A DNA stretch of 51,466 nt, taken from Tabrizicola sp. (GTDB taxonomy: Bacteria; Pseudomonadota; Alphaproteobacteria; Rhodobacterales; Rhodobacteraceae). Below, in pieces: positions 26,040 through 33,607 of the stretch. Within the stretch, counting starts at the first letter, position 1, and the number at the start of each line of letters is the position of its first letter. The stretch lies in the NCBI GenBank assembly GCA_025458105.1, contig JALOTD010000018.1:1-51466 (forward strand), in the 5' to 3' direction. The translations under genes and the position numbers were made by a program. Under the pieces are notes generated by a model. It was not told where the DNA came from. It saw only the letters and a list, made by a program, of their open reading frames with translations, and ran no database searches.

Positions 26040-28487
26040 ATGGGAATGGACGGACTGAAACAGATCGCTGCCCTTTCTGGCCCCGGCTACTCGGAGTTGC
26101 ACAGGAAGGACGGCAAGAAGGCGTACTATCCGAAGGACGGCGAGATCACAGACGATGTGATCCGGGCGCACCTCGACGGTAGCCAGCCCATCGGGATCAA
26201 CATGAACGTCGGGGACGACAAATCCCACTTCGCTGTGTTCGACCTTGATGATCACGGCGGAACATTCGACGCCTCAGTGATGCGTAAACGGGTCGGCTAC
26301 ATCGCCGCCGCACTCCACGACATGGGCATCCCCTACTTCGTTGTTCGCTCTGGCGGCGGGTGCGGATACCATGTCTGGGTTGCATTCGAGAACGCTGCCC
26401 GCATGGACAGCATCCGCGCGAGGATGCGTGATGTTCTCGATACGGCAAACCGCATCCTCGGCCAGTCACCTTGGGCACATGAAAGGTTTGTGCCCGACGA
26501 TGGGCAGGGCAAGGGGATGTTCCACAATACGGACAAGGTGTGGAAGAAGCACCCGAAGCGTGACCTCTACACGGTCGAACACCACGTCGAATTGTTGCCG
26601 AAGGGCGGCAAGCGGCCCGTGGTCGCGCTCCCCCTCGCGATGGAAAGCATCGTCCTGACACCTACCGAGACAGATGAGTCAGGGGCGATGCAGTTCGACG
26701 AAGGAGGCGAACTTGTTCTTCGCATGGCGCGTGCTCAAAAGCCTGGCCCGAAGAACGGCCAGCGCACGAAGGTGGTCGATGAGGCATCGGCGTTGCAGGC
26801 GTTCATGAGGGCACGCCCCGGCGGTGGCTACAAGGCTTGGTCGGACGCTGGTTTCAACATCTTCGGTGCCTTTGGCGAAGCTGGCCGCGACTACTGGCTG
26901 ACATACTCCAAGGAGACCGACGGCTTTGTTTCCCAGCAGGATGTCGTTGCGAAGTGGGGAGACATCACCAAAGCCGGTAAGTGCGGTAAGGAGCCCTTCT
27001 GGGCCTATGCGCGCGCCGGGGGATACACTGGCGGGTTGCCTGATGACGTGCAGCTTGATCGGAAAGGGGACCAGACGAAGGTCATCCTCGATGATGTAGT
27101 CGGTTCGCTCAAGTTGTTCCGCGACTCTGAGGGCACGGCCTACGCACGGGTTAGCCCGAGGCGTGTCATGAGGATCGACTCGATCGAGTTTGGCGACTGG
27201 TTGCGCCGTGCGGCTTATGCGAGCGGCGTTACTCCAAGTCAGGAGCAGATCGGGCTTGTCGTCAGCATAGCGCGGGCACACGCCTACGAGACGGTTGAAG
27301 ATGTCCATCTACGGGTCGCGAAGGTCGGCCCCCGCATATACGTCGATCTCTGCGACGCTGATGATCGTGTCTTGGTCATCTCAGCCGAGGGGATCGACCT
27401 GATCGACGGCGACCGTGAATGCCCGGTGGTGTTCCGCCGCTCGCGCCAGCTTCCCCTTCGGCTTGCCGATGGCACCCTTGATGACATTCGGTCGATGGTG
27501 AACATGGACGACGATCAGTTTGCCATCTTCATGGCCTGCGCCGTGAAGATGTTCTTCCCCGATACCCCGTCGCCCATCGTCAACCTGATCGGCGAATACG
27601 GTTCGGCGAAGACATCGACGACACGGGTGATGCGGTCGCTGATCGACCCTGTCACGGCGATGGTCGCTCCCGGCGGCGAGAAGCCCGATGACGTGCTGAT
27701 CCGGGCATGGCACAACTATGTTCTGACCCTCGAAAACATGTCAGACCTTACGAAACTGTCCGACACGCTGTGCGGGATCACCACGGGAACGGGGTTCGAG
27801 GTGCGGCAGTTGTTCACCAACGGCGACCTGTTTTCGATCTGGGTGCGCCGCCCCGTGATCGTCAACGGTATCGACCCGTCCAAGTATGCGGCTGACCTGA
27901 TCTCGCGGATGGTCGAGATCGAACTGGTGAAGCCAGAACGGAGGATGCTTGAATCCGAGTTTGAGCAGCGTCTGTCTGACTTGGCACCTCGCATGTTTGG
28001 CGCGGTCGTCGGCCTTGTCGTAAAGGTGTTGAAGGTCTTGCCGCAGATCGACCCGCATGAGTTCGCGGACAACGTGCGGTTGGCCGAGTTCGGGGCGATT
28101 GGCGAGGCGACGGCGCGCGTTCTCTGTAAGGAACCTGGCTGGTTCATCGAAGTGATGGTCGAGGCGCAGTCAATCGCGCAGGACGAGGCCGCTGACGACT
28201 CTGTCACCATGCAGGCTTTGGAGGCGATGCAGGAGCCTGTGGCGCGGCATGGGAAGTTCCTTGGCACGCCGCAGGAGTTGTTGGAGGTTATGCGGCAGGC
28301 AGCGGAAGCGAGGGGAATGAACCTTTCACGGTTGCCTCTGACAGCTGCGACCTTGAGCCGGGAGTTGAACCAGCTCAAGCCTGCACTGCGCAAGCGTGGA
28401 TGGCAGGTCGACAAGAAGTCTCGGAAGTGGCTGTTGGTGCCACCGCAGGATGTGACAGCGGAGGAACTGGCCGCGATGAAGGGGTGA
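26040..28487 (+). CDS. Primase fused to a P-loop ATPase (replication protein of the element)
   Basis: An 815-aa protein. The N-terminal domain has archaeo-eukaryotic primase features: FAVFDLDDH (metal Asp residues 68 and 70, near 64-72), then SGGGCGYHVWVAF (104-116) with the nucleotide-binding His, and VEHHVELLPKGG near 179-190. A linker region follows, then an ATPase with Walker A GEYGSAKTS at about 518-526 and DDVLIRAWHNYVLTLENMS downstream, resembling helicase-type ATPases in mobile-element primases. A C-terminal DNA-binding-like part (LSRELNQLKPALRKRGWQVDKKSRKWLL) ends the protein. It should initiate replication at the adjacent iteron region. NCBI-style names for relatives include the TOTE-type primase domain; I cannot confirm the subfamily. 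Confidence 0.82.
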   Translation: MGMDGLKQIAALSGPGYSELHRKDGKKAYYPKDGEITDDVIRAHLDGSQPIGINMNVGDDKSHFAVFDLDDHGGTFDASVMRKRVGYIAAALHDMGIPYFVVRSGGGCGYHVWVAFENAARMDSIRARMRDVLDTANRILGQSPWAHERFVPDDGQGKGMFHNTDKVWKKHPKRDLYTVEHHVELLPKGGKRPVVALPLAMESIVLTPTETDESGAMQFDEGGELVLRMARAQKPGPKNGQRTKVVDEASALQAFMRARPGGGYKAWSDAGFNIFGAFGEAGRDYWLTYSKETDGFVSQQDVVAKWGDITKAGKCGKEPFWAYARAGGYTGGLPDDVQLDRKGDQTKVILDDVVGSLKLFRDSEGTAYARVSPRRVMRIDSIEFGDWLRRAAYASGVTPSQEQIGLVVSIARAHAYETVEDVHLRVAKVGPRIYVDLCDADDRVLVISAEGIDLIDGDRECPVVFRRSRQLPLRLADGTLDDIRSMVNMDDDQFAIFMACAVKMFFPDTPSPIVNLIGEYGSAKTSTTRVMRSLIDPVTAMVAPGGEKPDDVLIRAWHNYVLTLENMSDLTKLSDTLCGITTGTGFEVRQLFTNGDLFSIWVRRPVIVNGIDPSKYAADLISRMVEIELVKPERRMLESEFEQRLSDLAPRMFGAVVGLVVKVLKVLPQIDPHEFADNVRLAEFGAIGEATARVLCKEPGWFIEVMVEAQSIAQDEAADDSVTMQALEAMQEPVARHGKFLGTPQELLEVMRQAAEARGMNLSRLPLTAATLSRELNQLKPALRKRGWQVDKKSRKWLLVPPQDVTAEELAAMKG

Positions 28488-28529
28488 ATATGTGGGCGGC
28501 GTCTGGTAGCGTCGCCCGCCTTTCTCGTG

Positions 28530-28814
28530 TCAGGTTCCCCAGATCGCCGCGACAAGCTGCAAAGCTCCCCCAGCGATTGTCAGACCAAATCCAGCAGCCA
28601 GCAGCCAAAGCCGCTGCGCCTTCTTGATCCAAAGCGTCGAGTTTGTGCCGATAACGATGTGGCCGTTGGACTTAGCGAGCTCCAGAATGTTGCTCTCGTG
28701 CATATCGGCAACTTCCCCTAGCGCCTTTAGAATGCCAGTCACTCGCCAAGCAAGTAGGATTGACCCCACGACTGAGCAGGCTGCGGCGATTCCTCGAATG
28801 ACTTGATCGTCCAC
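28530..28814 (-). CDS. Small two-segment membrane protein
   Basis: A 94-aa protein with hydrophobic segments at about residues 6-27 (IRGIAAACSVVGSILLAWRV) and 69-92 (LWLLAAGFGLTIAGGALQLVAAIWG), separated by a polar stretch. The start is GTG at 28814 with ACAGGAGAG six bases upstream. It is oriented against the primase and integrase. A holin-like or superinfection-exclusion role can be imagined, but nothing in the sequence proves it. I do not recognise a family. Confidence 0.6.
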   Translation of the reverse strand: MDDQVIRGIAAACSVVGSILLAWRVTGILKALGEVADMHESNILELAKSNGHIVIGTNSTLWIKKAQRLWLLAAGFGLTIAGGALQLVAAIWGT

Positions 28815-28886
28815 AATGCACTCTCCTGTAAGTTGCTATCCTGCGTGACAGTGGCGGGTGGCTTTGGGATCGGCAAGCAAGAACGA

Positions 28887-29020
28887 TGCAGGGAATACAG
28901 GGATTGCAGGGCGCTGTAGGTATAGGAGAACATTAGTTGGTTGGTTGGTGGATGTTGACCGACCAACCAACTAACTTTTCCCGATAGGATGAACACCCTG
29001 CATTCCCTGCAATGCCTGTA
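28887..29020. other. Iteron and stem-loop region: candidate replication origin of the element
   Basis: A pair of 16-bp arms in inverted orientation lies at 28896-28911 and 29005-29020 (TACAGGGATTGCAGGG against the complement of a one-mismatch copy). TGCAGGGAAT at 28887-28896 is repeated inverted at 29002-29011. Between them a 13-bp perfect inverted repeat TTAGTTGGTTGGT (28933-28945 with 28962-28974) can form a stem. The whole 28815-29267 gap is otherwise gene-free. Its place just beyond the primase gene fits an origin. This is inference. Confidence 0.5.
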
Positions 29021-29224
29021 AGTTTCGGTGTCTGCGCCGATGACGTCCTTGGAGTTGCTTGGTGAGGTCCGGGCGCACTCTCCGCCTTCTCGATGCGACT
29101 CTGTCGCAACTGGTGTCAGCCAAAACCCGACCACTTGATAACGATGCAACTCGTCCAAGGTGCTAACCGATTCTTCTTAAAGCGGATTGGCATGGCCCAA
29201 CACTAGGCAGATTGGCCGCGAAAC

Positions 29225-29245
29225 TACGTCACCACTGGTGACGTA
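29225..29245. terminator. Palindrome downstream of the 119-aa gene
   Basis: Arms TACGTCACC and GGTGACGTA flank ACT. Read on the minus strand it follows the stop of the 29268 gene by 22 bases and is followed by GTTTC, so terminator use is possible. An operator is the alternative. Confidence 0.45.
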
Positions 29246-29267
29246 ATTCTAGATTGACGGCAGATAC

Positions 29268-29627
29268 CTATTGCCGCCGCAGGTCAACAGTCCGTCCGCC
29301 GTAGGCATCAAGCAGGATGCTGACATACTCTGCTGTGCTGCTGGTGTGTTCGGCCAGACCGGGCCAATGGAACGGAAACGTCATGGCCGTGGCGTCAACC
29401 TCAAGTTCGATGCCCAAGAGCTTAGCCACGGACATCGCCTGCTCAGGATCCTTTTCCCCCGGCCACAAGTCCTCATCCAAAGTGATCCAAGCGTCCCCTT
29501 CCTCATCAACATTGATGTCGGCGAGGAGCGCGCCCAGACGTTCCCCAATGTTCGCGGCATCGTCCAACAGCGCAGCGCGCAGGAGAAGTTCGGTCTTCTT
29601 CTGATCAAGTTCAAACTTGGGTGGCAC
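29268..29627 (-). CDS. Acidic orphan protein of the element
   Basis: A 119-aa acidic protein (for example ADINVDEEGDAWITLDEDLWPGEKDPEQ) with no family I recognise. GTG start at 29627 with ACAGGAGA six to seven bases before it, a leader almost the same as that of the membrane protein at 28814. The acidic, compact nature would suit a DNA mimic or anti-host factor, but that is speculation. Confidence 0.6.
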   Translation of the reverse strand: MPPKFELDQKKTELLLRAALLDDAANIGERLGALLADINVDEEGDAWITLDEDLWPGEKDPEQAMSVAKLLGIELEVDATAMTFPFHWPGLAEHTSSTAEYVSILLDAYGGRTVDLRRQ

Positions 29628-29781
29628 AATGATTCTCCTGTCTGTGGTGCAACCTGCAATTGATAACGCAGACTAATCGCATTCCACCTCATTCTTCCAG
29701 CAACCTGATCCGACAACACCTGCTTTGGCGGTCGGACACCCCTCCGATCTCACTTAACGTCACCATGTGCGCAGGCCCAAA

Positions 29782-29839
29782 GCGACCCGGAGAGCGCGCA
29801 CTCGGACCCCTTCTGCCCGCTTTCCCCTCTCCGGGTCGC
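29782..29839. promoter_or_regulatory. Long-loop inverted repeat before the 90-aa gene
   Basis: 13-bp perfect arms GCGACCCGGAGAG (29782-29794) and CTCTCCGGGTCGC (29827-29839) enclose 32 bases. The element ends 23 bases before an ATG. It is the only structure in the 235-bp gap between divergent genes and may be a leader hairpin or a looped operator for the rightward gene block. Confidence 0.5.
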
Positions 29840-29862
29840 ATTCAAGGAAAGGAACGACCGCT

Positions 29863-30135
29863 ATGCGCTTCACCCTCACCGCCAAAGACCAAAACACCTG
29901 CGAACTGAAAGAGGTTACTCCTGCGACCTCTGCCGTTTTCCCCATCCCCCTAGCCAAGCCCGCCCTCGTCAACCTGATCCGCACGTTCCTCGCTGACCCC
30001 GAGGCGCGCGACCTTGGCCAAGGCTCGGTCCTTGTTGACCGGATGCGCGATGGTCTTCGCATTCACGTTGGCGCAGGAACCTTCACGATCCCCTACGGCC
30101 ACCTCTTCCCGCTGATCCTCGAACCGGCGGCATGA
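29863..30135 (+). CDS. Orphan small protein, first gene of rightward block
   Basis: A 90-aa protein of unknown function (MRFTLTAKDQNTCELKEVTP...). AAGGAA lies about ten bases before the ATG. Its stop overlaps the start of the next small gene as ATGA, so the gene opens a tightly coupled block of three. No domain is recognised. Confidence 0.65.
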   Translation: MRFTLTAKDQNTCELKEVTPATSAVFPIPLAKPALVNLIRTFLADPEARDLGQGSVLVDRMRDGLRIHVGAGTFTIPYGHLFPLILEPAA

Positions 30136-30302
30136 CCAGCCAGACGCCCCTCGCGCTCCTGCGGTCCCACGGTCTTCCCGTCTGGGATTGCAGCCGCGAT
30201 GAAGTCGTCTGGACAACGCCCCCGACAGATGCCCAGCAAGCCGATGTCTCCCGCCTCCTCAGCCACCCCGTCCGTCACATCGTGAACACCCCGAAGCAAT
30301 GA
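30132..30302 (+). CDS. Orphan 56-aa protein
   Basis: A short reading frame of 57 codons, starting MTSQTPLALLRSHGLPVWDC and ending HIVNTPKQ. Both ends overlap neighbouring genes by ATGA (start in the stop of the 90-aa gene, stop in the start of the 254-aa gene), which is strong evidence that it is translated. Function unknown. Confidence 0.65.
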   Translation: MTSQTPLALLRSHGLPVWDCSRDEVVWTTPPTDAQQADVSRLLSHPVRHIVNTPKQ

Positions 30303-31063
30303 CCCGCATCGCCCGCGACTATGAAGCATCCCTTGAAGGCCTTCCCTCGGCCGAACGTCGCCTTTGGGCTGCTATCGTATTCCGCGTTATCTCCGACCTT
30401 TTCTTTCCGGGCGCAATCCTCGACCCAGCCACACGCCGCCGTGCCCTGTCCTGGCTTACGTCGGCCAGCGGTGATCTTGCCCTTGATCGGAGACTGGCTT
30501 GCACCTTTGCCGGGATTGACGGCGACCTCCTGCGGAAGCGCATCATTAAGATCTTGGACGGCGATGTTCCCTTCGACTACTTTCCGGGCGTTCGAAACAC
30601 GGACGAGGCTCTGCAGGAAGCCCGTGCGATGTGGCGGGCACAGCAGCGAACTCCCGCCCAGAAGCTCACCCGCAAAGTTACAGGAACCCTTCCGGAAGCA
30701 ACCATCCTCCCGAAACTTGTCCCGACAATTCCACCAGTCAAAGACGACCCCTTTTACATCTGCCGTGCTGGACATGTCCGCGTATCGCGCCCTTGGCGTG
30801 AAGGTGAAGTTTCCTTCCTAATTGGTTCCCTCCCTCAGCCGCACAGCGCCGTTGGTCGCACCCTTTGGGAAGTCACACAGGTAGGCCGCGTAGGGTGGAA
30901 CAAAATCAGTTATCTCGGCAAACCGAACGCCCTCGTTTGCGAACTCGCGGACGCCCTCCCTGCCTGTGAAATCCGGTGGGTCAACAAGGACCAACGTCTC
31001 CCCGCCCACAAGCCCGGCGCAGCCCTACGCGTCTACCCAAAATTGGCAACGCAGGCCCCCTAA
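30299..31063 (+). CDS. Orphan 254-aa protein
   Basis: A protein with a helical, basic N-terminal half (RIARDYEASLEGLPSAERRLWAAIVFRVISDLFFPGAIL) and a C-terminal part with mixed strands. The first half has the look of an accessory DNA-binding protein; I recognise no catalytic motif. It is the last gene of the coupled block and is followed by the long hairpin at 31139. Confidence 0.65.
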   Translation: MTRIARDYEASLEGLPSAERRLWAAIVFRVISDLFFPGAILDPATRRRALSWLTSASGDLALDRRLACTFAGIDGDLLRKRIIKILDGDVPFDYFPGVRNTDEALQEARAMWRAQQRTPAQKLTRKVTGTLPEATILPKLVPTIPPVKDDPFYICRAGHVRVSRPWREGEVSFLIGSLPQPHSAVGRTLWEVTQVGRVGWNKISYLGKPNALVCELADALPACEIRWVNKDQRLPAHKPGAALRVYPKLATQAP

Positions 31064-31138
31064 AGGACCCGCTTTCCAAGTTGAGCAGCACCGTTTCTGG
31101 GACTTAGCGTCATGGCATCGGCGGGTTAGGCTCGGCGC

Positions 31139-31198
31139 TTCTCAAGCAAATGAGACGGCGAGCAGTTCCGAACCTGTTCGCCGTTTTTGCTTTGAGAA
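31139..31198 (+). terminator. Long stem-loop ahead of the packaging genes
   Basis: An inner stem (ACGGCGAGCAG with CTGTTCGCCGT, one G-U pair, 8-base loop) is followed by TTTTT, like an intrinsic terminator. An outer stem (TTCTCAAGCAAA with TTTGCTTTGAGAA, one bulge) extends it to 60 nt. It lies 13 bases before the 219-aa gene that opens the packaging module. It may end the upstream block, or be an attenuator that must be read through. Confidence 0.65.
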
Positions 31199-31210
31199 AG
31201 GACAAGACGA

Positions 31211-31870
31211 ATGCCGGATTCCAATGATGACCACGCGGCTGCTTTGATTGCAGCTCTCGCGCCGAAACTCATCGAAGCCATCCTGCCGAAGATCGCAGAG
31301 TCGGTCGAGGTGCAAATCGGCGGCCTCAAGAAGAAGAACGAAGAATTGCTTGGCAAGCTGGCCGAGACGAAAAAGCCCGACCCTTCGGAAACCTTCGACC
31401 GACTAAGCGCCACCCTCGACGCCCAGCAGAAAGAGCGCGCCATGCAAGCCGCAGGCTTCGTGAAGGACGCGGCTGGAAATTGGATCCTCGGCGGATCGCA
31501 GTCCGAGCCGGGTGTCTATCTTTCGCGCGAAGACGCTCGGAATATCGCCAAGTATCAGGCCGCGAAGTTGGAGGCTGAAAAGCGCGGACTGCCTTTGCGG
31601 ATCGGGGACAGCCGGGAAGACCCGACACGGCGCAACACTACCGCCCCGCCTGCGATCGCCCCGACCAAGACGATCAGCTTGGACGACGACCATCACCGCA
31701 TCCGGTATGTTCGGGCGGATCACCAGACGGGCAACGGCATCGTGCATCGGCGGCTGGAAGCCGAACGTCAGGGTTTCAAGATTCAGACGTGGCGGACGCC
31801 GGAAGACCTGCCGCAGCACATGCAGACGAAACTCGCGCTGATGGAGAAAGCTCATGAAGCTGACTCCTGA
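31211..31870 (+). CDS. Orphan coiled-coil protein at head of packaging module
   Basis: A 219-aa protein with an N-terminal amphipathic helix, a Lys/Glu-rich coiled-coil stretch (IGGLKKKNEELLGKLAETKK) and a Pro/Thr-rich linker near 145. No family recognised. AAGGA precedes the ATG. It overlaps the next gene by 17 bp. By position it could assist packaging or hijack a helper capsid, but that is only context. Confidence 0.6.
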   Translation: MPDSNDDHAAALIAALAPKLIEAILPKIAESVEVQIGGLKKKNEELLGKLAETKKPDPSETFDRLSATLDAQQKERAMQAAGFVKDAAGNWILGGSQSEPGVYLSREDARNIAKYQAAKLEAEKRGLPLRIGDSREDPTRRNTTAPPAIAPTKTISLDDDHHRIRYVRADHQTGNGIVHRRLEAERQGFKIQTWRTPEDLPQHMQTKLALMEKAHEADS

Positions 31871-32252
31871 CCTGCAAGCCTGCTTCCAGGCCGCGCGCCG
31901 CGTTGTTTGCGGAGATCGTGGCGACGTTCAGGTATTCGAAGACGGCACCATCCTGACGGATGGTGTCGCCTTCAAACTCGAACCGTCACGCGACTCGACG
32001 GACGCGCTGATCGTCGCCATCGCGAAGGCGATGCAGCGTCACCTTCGCGGGTTCGATCTTGGCAAGCTGCGCCAAGATCTCGTCACGGCGGGAATGGGGG
32101 AAGAGGTGGCAGATTTCGTCGATCAGCATCTTCGGGCGTTCTCCGTTGAGGACTGGGACGCGATCCGCGCCCGTGTCGGTTTCTATGTCGAACTTAACGC
32201 AGCCATGCAGATGCCCGACACCGCGAACGAAGGAACCACCTCAAATGGCTGA
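31854..32252 (+). CDS. Orphan 132-aa protein
   Basis: A small mixed alpha/beta protein (DVQVFEDGTILTDGVAFKLEPSRDSTDALIVAIAKAM) without a recognised domain. Starts inside the end of the 219-aa gene and ends eight bases into the small terminase gene, so it is part of one transcript with them. Confidence 0.6.
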   Translation: MKLTPDLQACFQAARRVVCGDRGDVQVFEDGTILTDGVAFKLEPSRDSTDALIVAIAKAMQRHLRGFDLGKLRQDLVTAGMGEEVADFVDQHLRAFSVEDWDAIRARVGFYVELNAAMQMPDTANEGTTSNG

Positions 32253-32838
32253 TCCCCAAGGCAGGGGCCGGAAGAACACGATCCTCCTGCACCCAGAGCG
32301 CAAGTCGATCATCAAGCAGATCATCTTGGGCGAGAACAACCTGCCGGGCGGAATGGCGAAGACGCAGATCGCGAAGCGCCTTGGTCTGCATATCGACACC
32401 TTGGTTCGCTTCCGCCGGGATCACATCACGGAAGAAATGGTGCGCGCCGTCCTGGCTGAGGTTCGGCTGTCCAAGATCGAAGGCGACACAGCCACTCTGA
32501 ACGAGGACCGCTTGGACGTGGGCAACACCTACGAAAGCCTTGCCCGTCGCGTTGAAAAGCTGATCACCAAGGCCGAGCAGAACGAGGACGACGCATTCGC
32601 GTTGTCTGCGATGGAGGGTCTTCGTCGCATCCTCCGAGACATCGCCACCACGCACGGGAAGATGGCAACCAATCTGACCGTTTCGGTCACGTTGGCGCAG
32701 TCGCCCGAATGGGAAACTCTAAAGCGCGTCTTGCAGGAAGTCTGCGACGAAGTTCCAGCCGCCCGTGAGCCTCTGCTTCGCCGGATGCGTCAGCACGTCC
32801 TTTCCGTCACGAAGGAGGAGGGCGGCGTTGGCATATGA
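32245..32838 (+). CDS. terS: Terminase small subunit-like protein
   Basis: A 197-aa protein with an N-terminal helix-turn-helix (MAKTQIAKRLGLHIDTLVRFRRDHI) and a helical, probably oligomerising middle (YESLARRVEKLITKAEQNEDDAFALSAMEGLRRILRDIA). The layout, length and position directly before the large terminase ATPase are those of small terminase subunits, which choose the DNA to be packaged. Sequence similarity to a specific TerS family is not obvious, so the call rests partly on context. Confidence 0.68.
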   Translation: MADPQGRGRKNTILLHPERKSIIKQIILGENNLPGGMAKTQIAKRLGLHIDTLVRFRRDHITEEMVRAVLAEVRLSKIEGDTATLNEDRLDVGNTYESLARRVEKLITKAEQNEDDAFALSAMEGLRRILRDIATTHGKMATNLTVSVTLAQSPEWETLKRVLQEVCDEVPAAREPLLRRMRQHVLSVTKEEGGVGI

Positions 32839-33607
32839 CGGCCTTGTCACATGGGCGCAGGGCCTAGAACGCACCCTCGATCCGAGGGTGCGTCTTGCCC
32901 ACTGGATCGGCCATGAACCTGACGATTGGCAGGTGGAGATGTTCTCTACCCGCTCGTCCGAGGTGGCGTGCCGTGTCAGCCGCCAAGCCGGGAAGACATC
33001 CGTTCTTGCCGCTCGTGCGGTTGAGGAACTGCACATCCCGGAGTCGCTTTCTCTGTGCATCGCCCCGGCAGAGCGGCAGGCGAAGATCATCGCCCGCGAA
33101 ATCGCCCGTCAGCTTCGCAGGACAGACCTTGTGATCACCCGGTCAACCCTGACTGAACTCGAAATGTCGAACGGTGCCCGCGTGGTTGCCTTGCCGTCCA
33201 CATCGGACACGATCCGGGGGTATCCTTCGGTGTCGCTACTCGAGATCGACGAGTGCGCCTTCCTTCAAGGCGAGGGCGGCGGGGAAGACTTGATTTCCAG
33301 CGTTCTGCCCATGCTCACGGCCCAAGGCCAAGTGTACTTCTCATCAACCCCAGCCGGGAAGGGAAACTACTTCGCGAAGCTGTTCCTTGATGCAAAACCC
33401 GGCGACGGAATCCACCGGATCGTGGTCAAGGGGACGGACATTCCAAGGCTAGCCGAAAAGGTCGAACGAATGCGCCGCACACTGTCCGCGACCAAGTTTC
33501 GACAGGAGATCGAAGTCGAAATGCTGGCCGATGGTCAGGCCTATTTCGATCTCACCATCATCGAAAACGCCACATCGCAGGAGGGCGCGATATGTCCCAA
33601 GTTCTAG
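32828..33607 (+). CDS. Large terminase ATPase domain, separate gene
   Basis: A 259-aa packaging-motor ATPase. From TTG at 32828 (AAGGAGG ten bases upstream; no ATG or GTG fits) it has the adenine motif DDWQVEMF near 32, Walker A VSRQAGKTS near 50-58, Walker B SLLEIDECAF near 136-145 and coupling motif VYFSSTPAGKGNYF near 169. It ends at 33607, after the ATPase domain, where ordinary large terminases continue into the nuclease. The nuclease is encoded by the next gene. Start overlaps terS by 11 bp. Confidence 0.85.
   Translation: MAYDGLVTWAQGLERTLDPRVRLAHWIGHEPDDWQVEMFSTRSSEVACRVSRQAGKTSVLAARAVEELHIPESLSLCIAPAERQAKIIAREIARQLRRTDLVITRSTLTELEMSNGARVVALPSTSDTIRGYPSVSLLEIDECAFLQGEGGGEDLISSVLPMLTAQGQVYFSSTPAGKGNYFAKLFLDAKPGDGIHRIVVKGTDIPRLAEKVERMRRTLSATKFRQEIEVEMLADGQAYFDLTIIENATSQEGAICPKF

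Noticed and set aside
28933..28974. CRISPR-like repeats in the TTGGTTGG / CCAACCAA region
   Set aside because: There are no regularly spaced direct repeats with unique spacers; the structure is one inverted repeat with iteron-like flanks.
28739..29158. Open frame of 139 codons on the minus strand over the origin-like repeats
   Set aside because: It overlaps the better-supported membrane protein, has no good ribosome-binding site, and reads through inverted repeats; composition is unlike the neighbouring genes.
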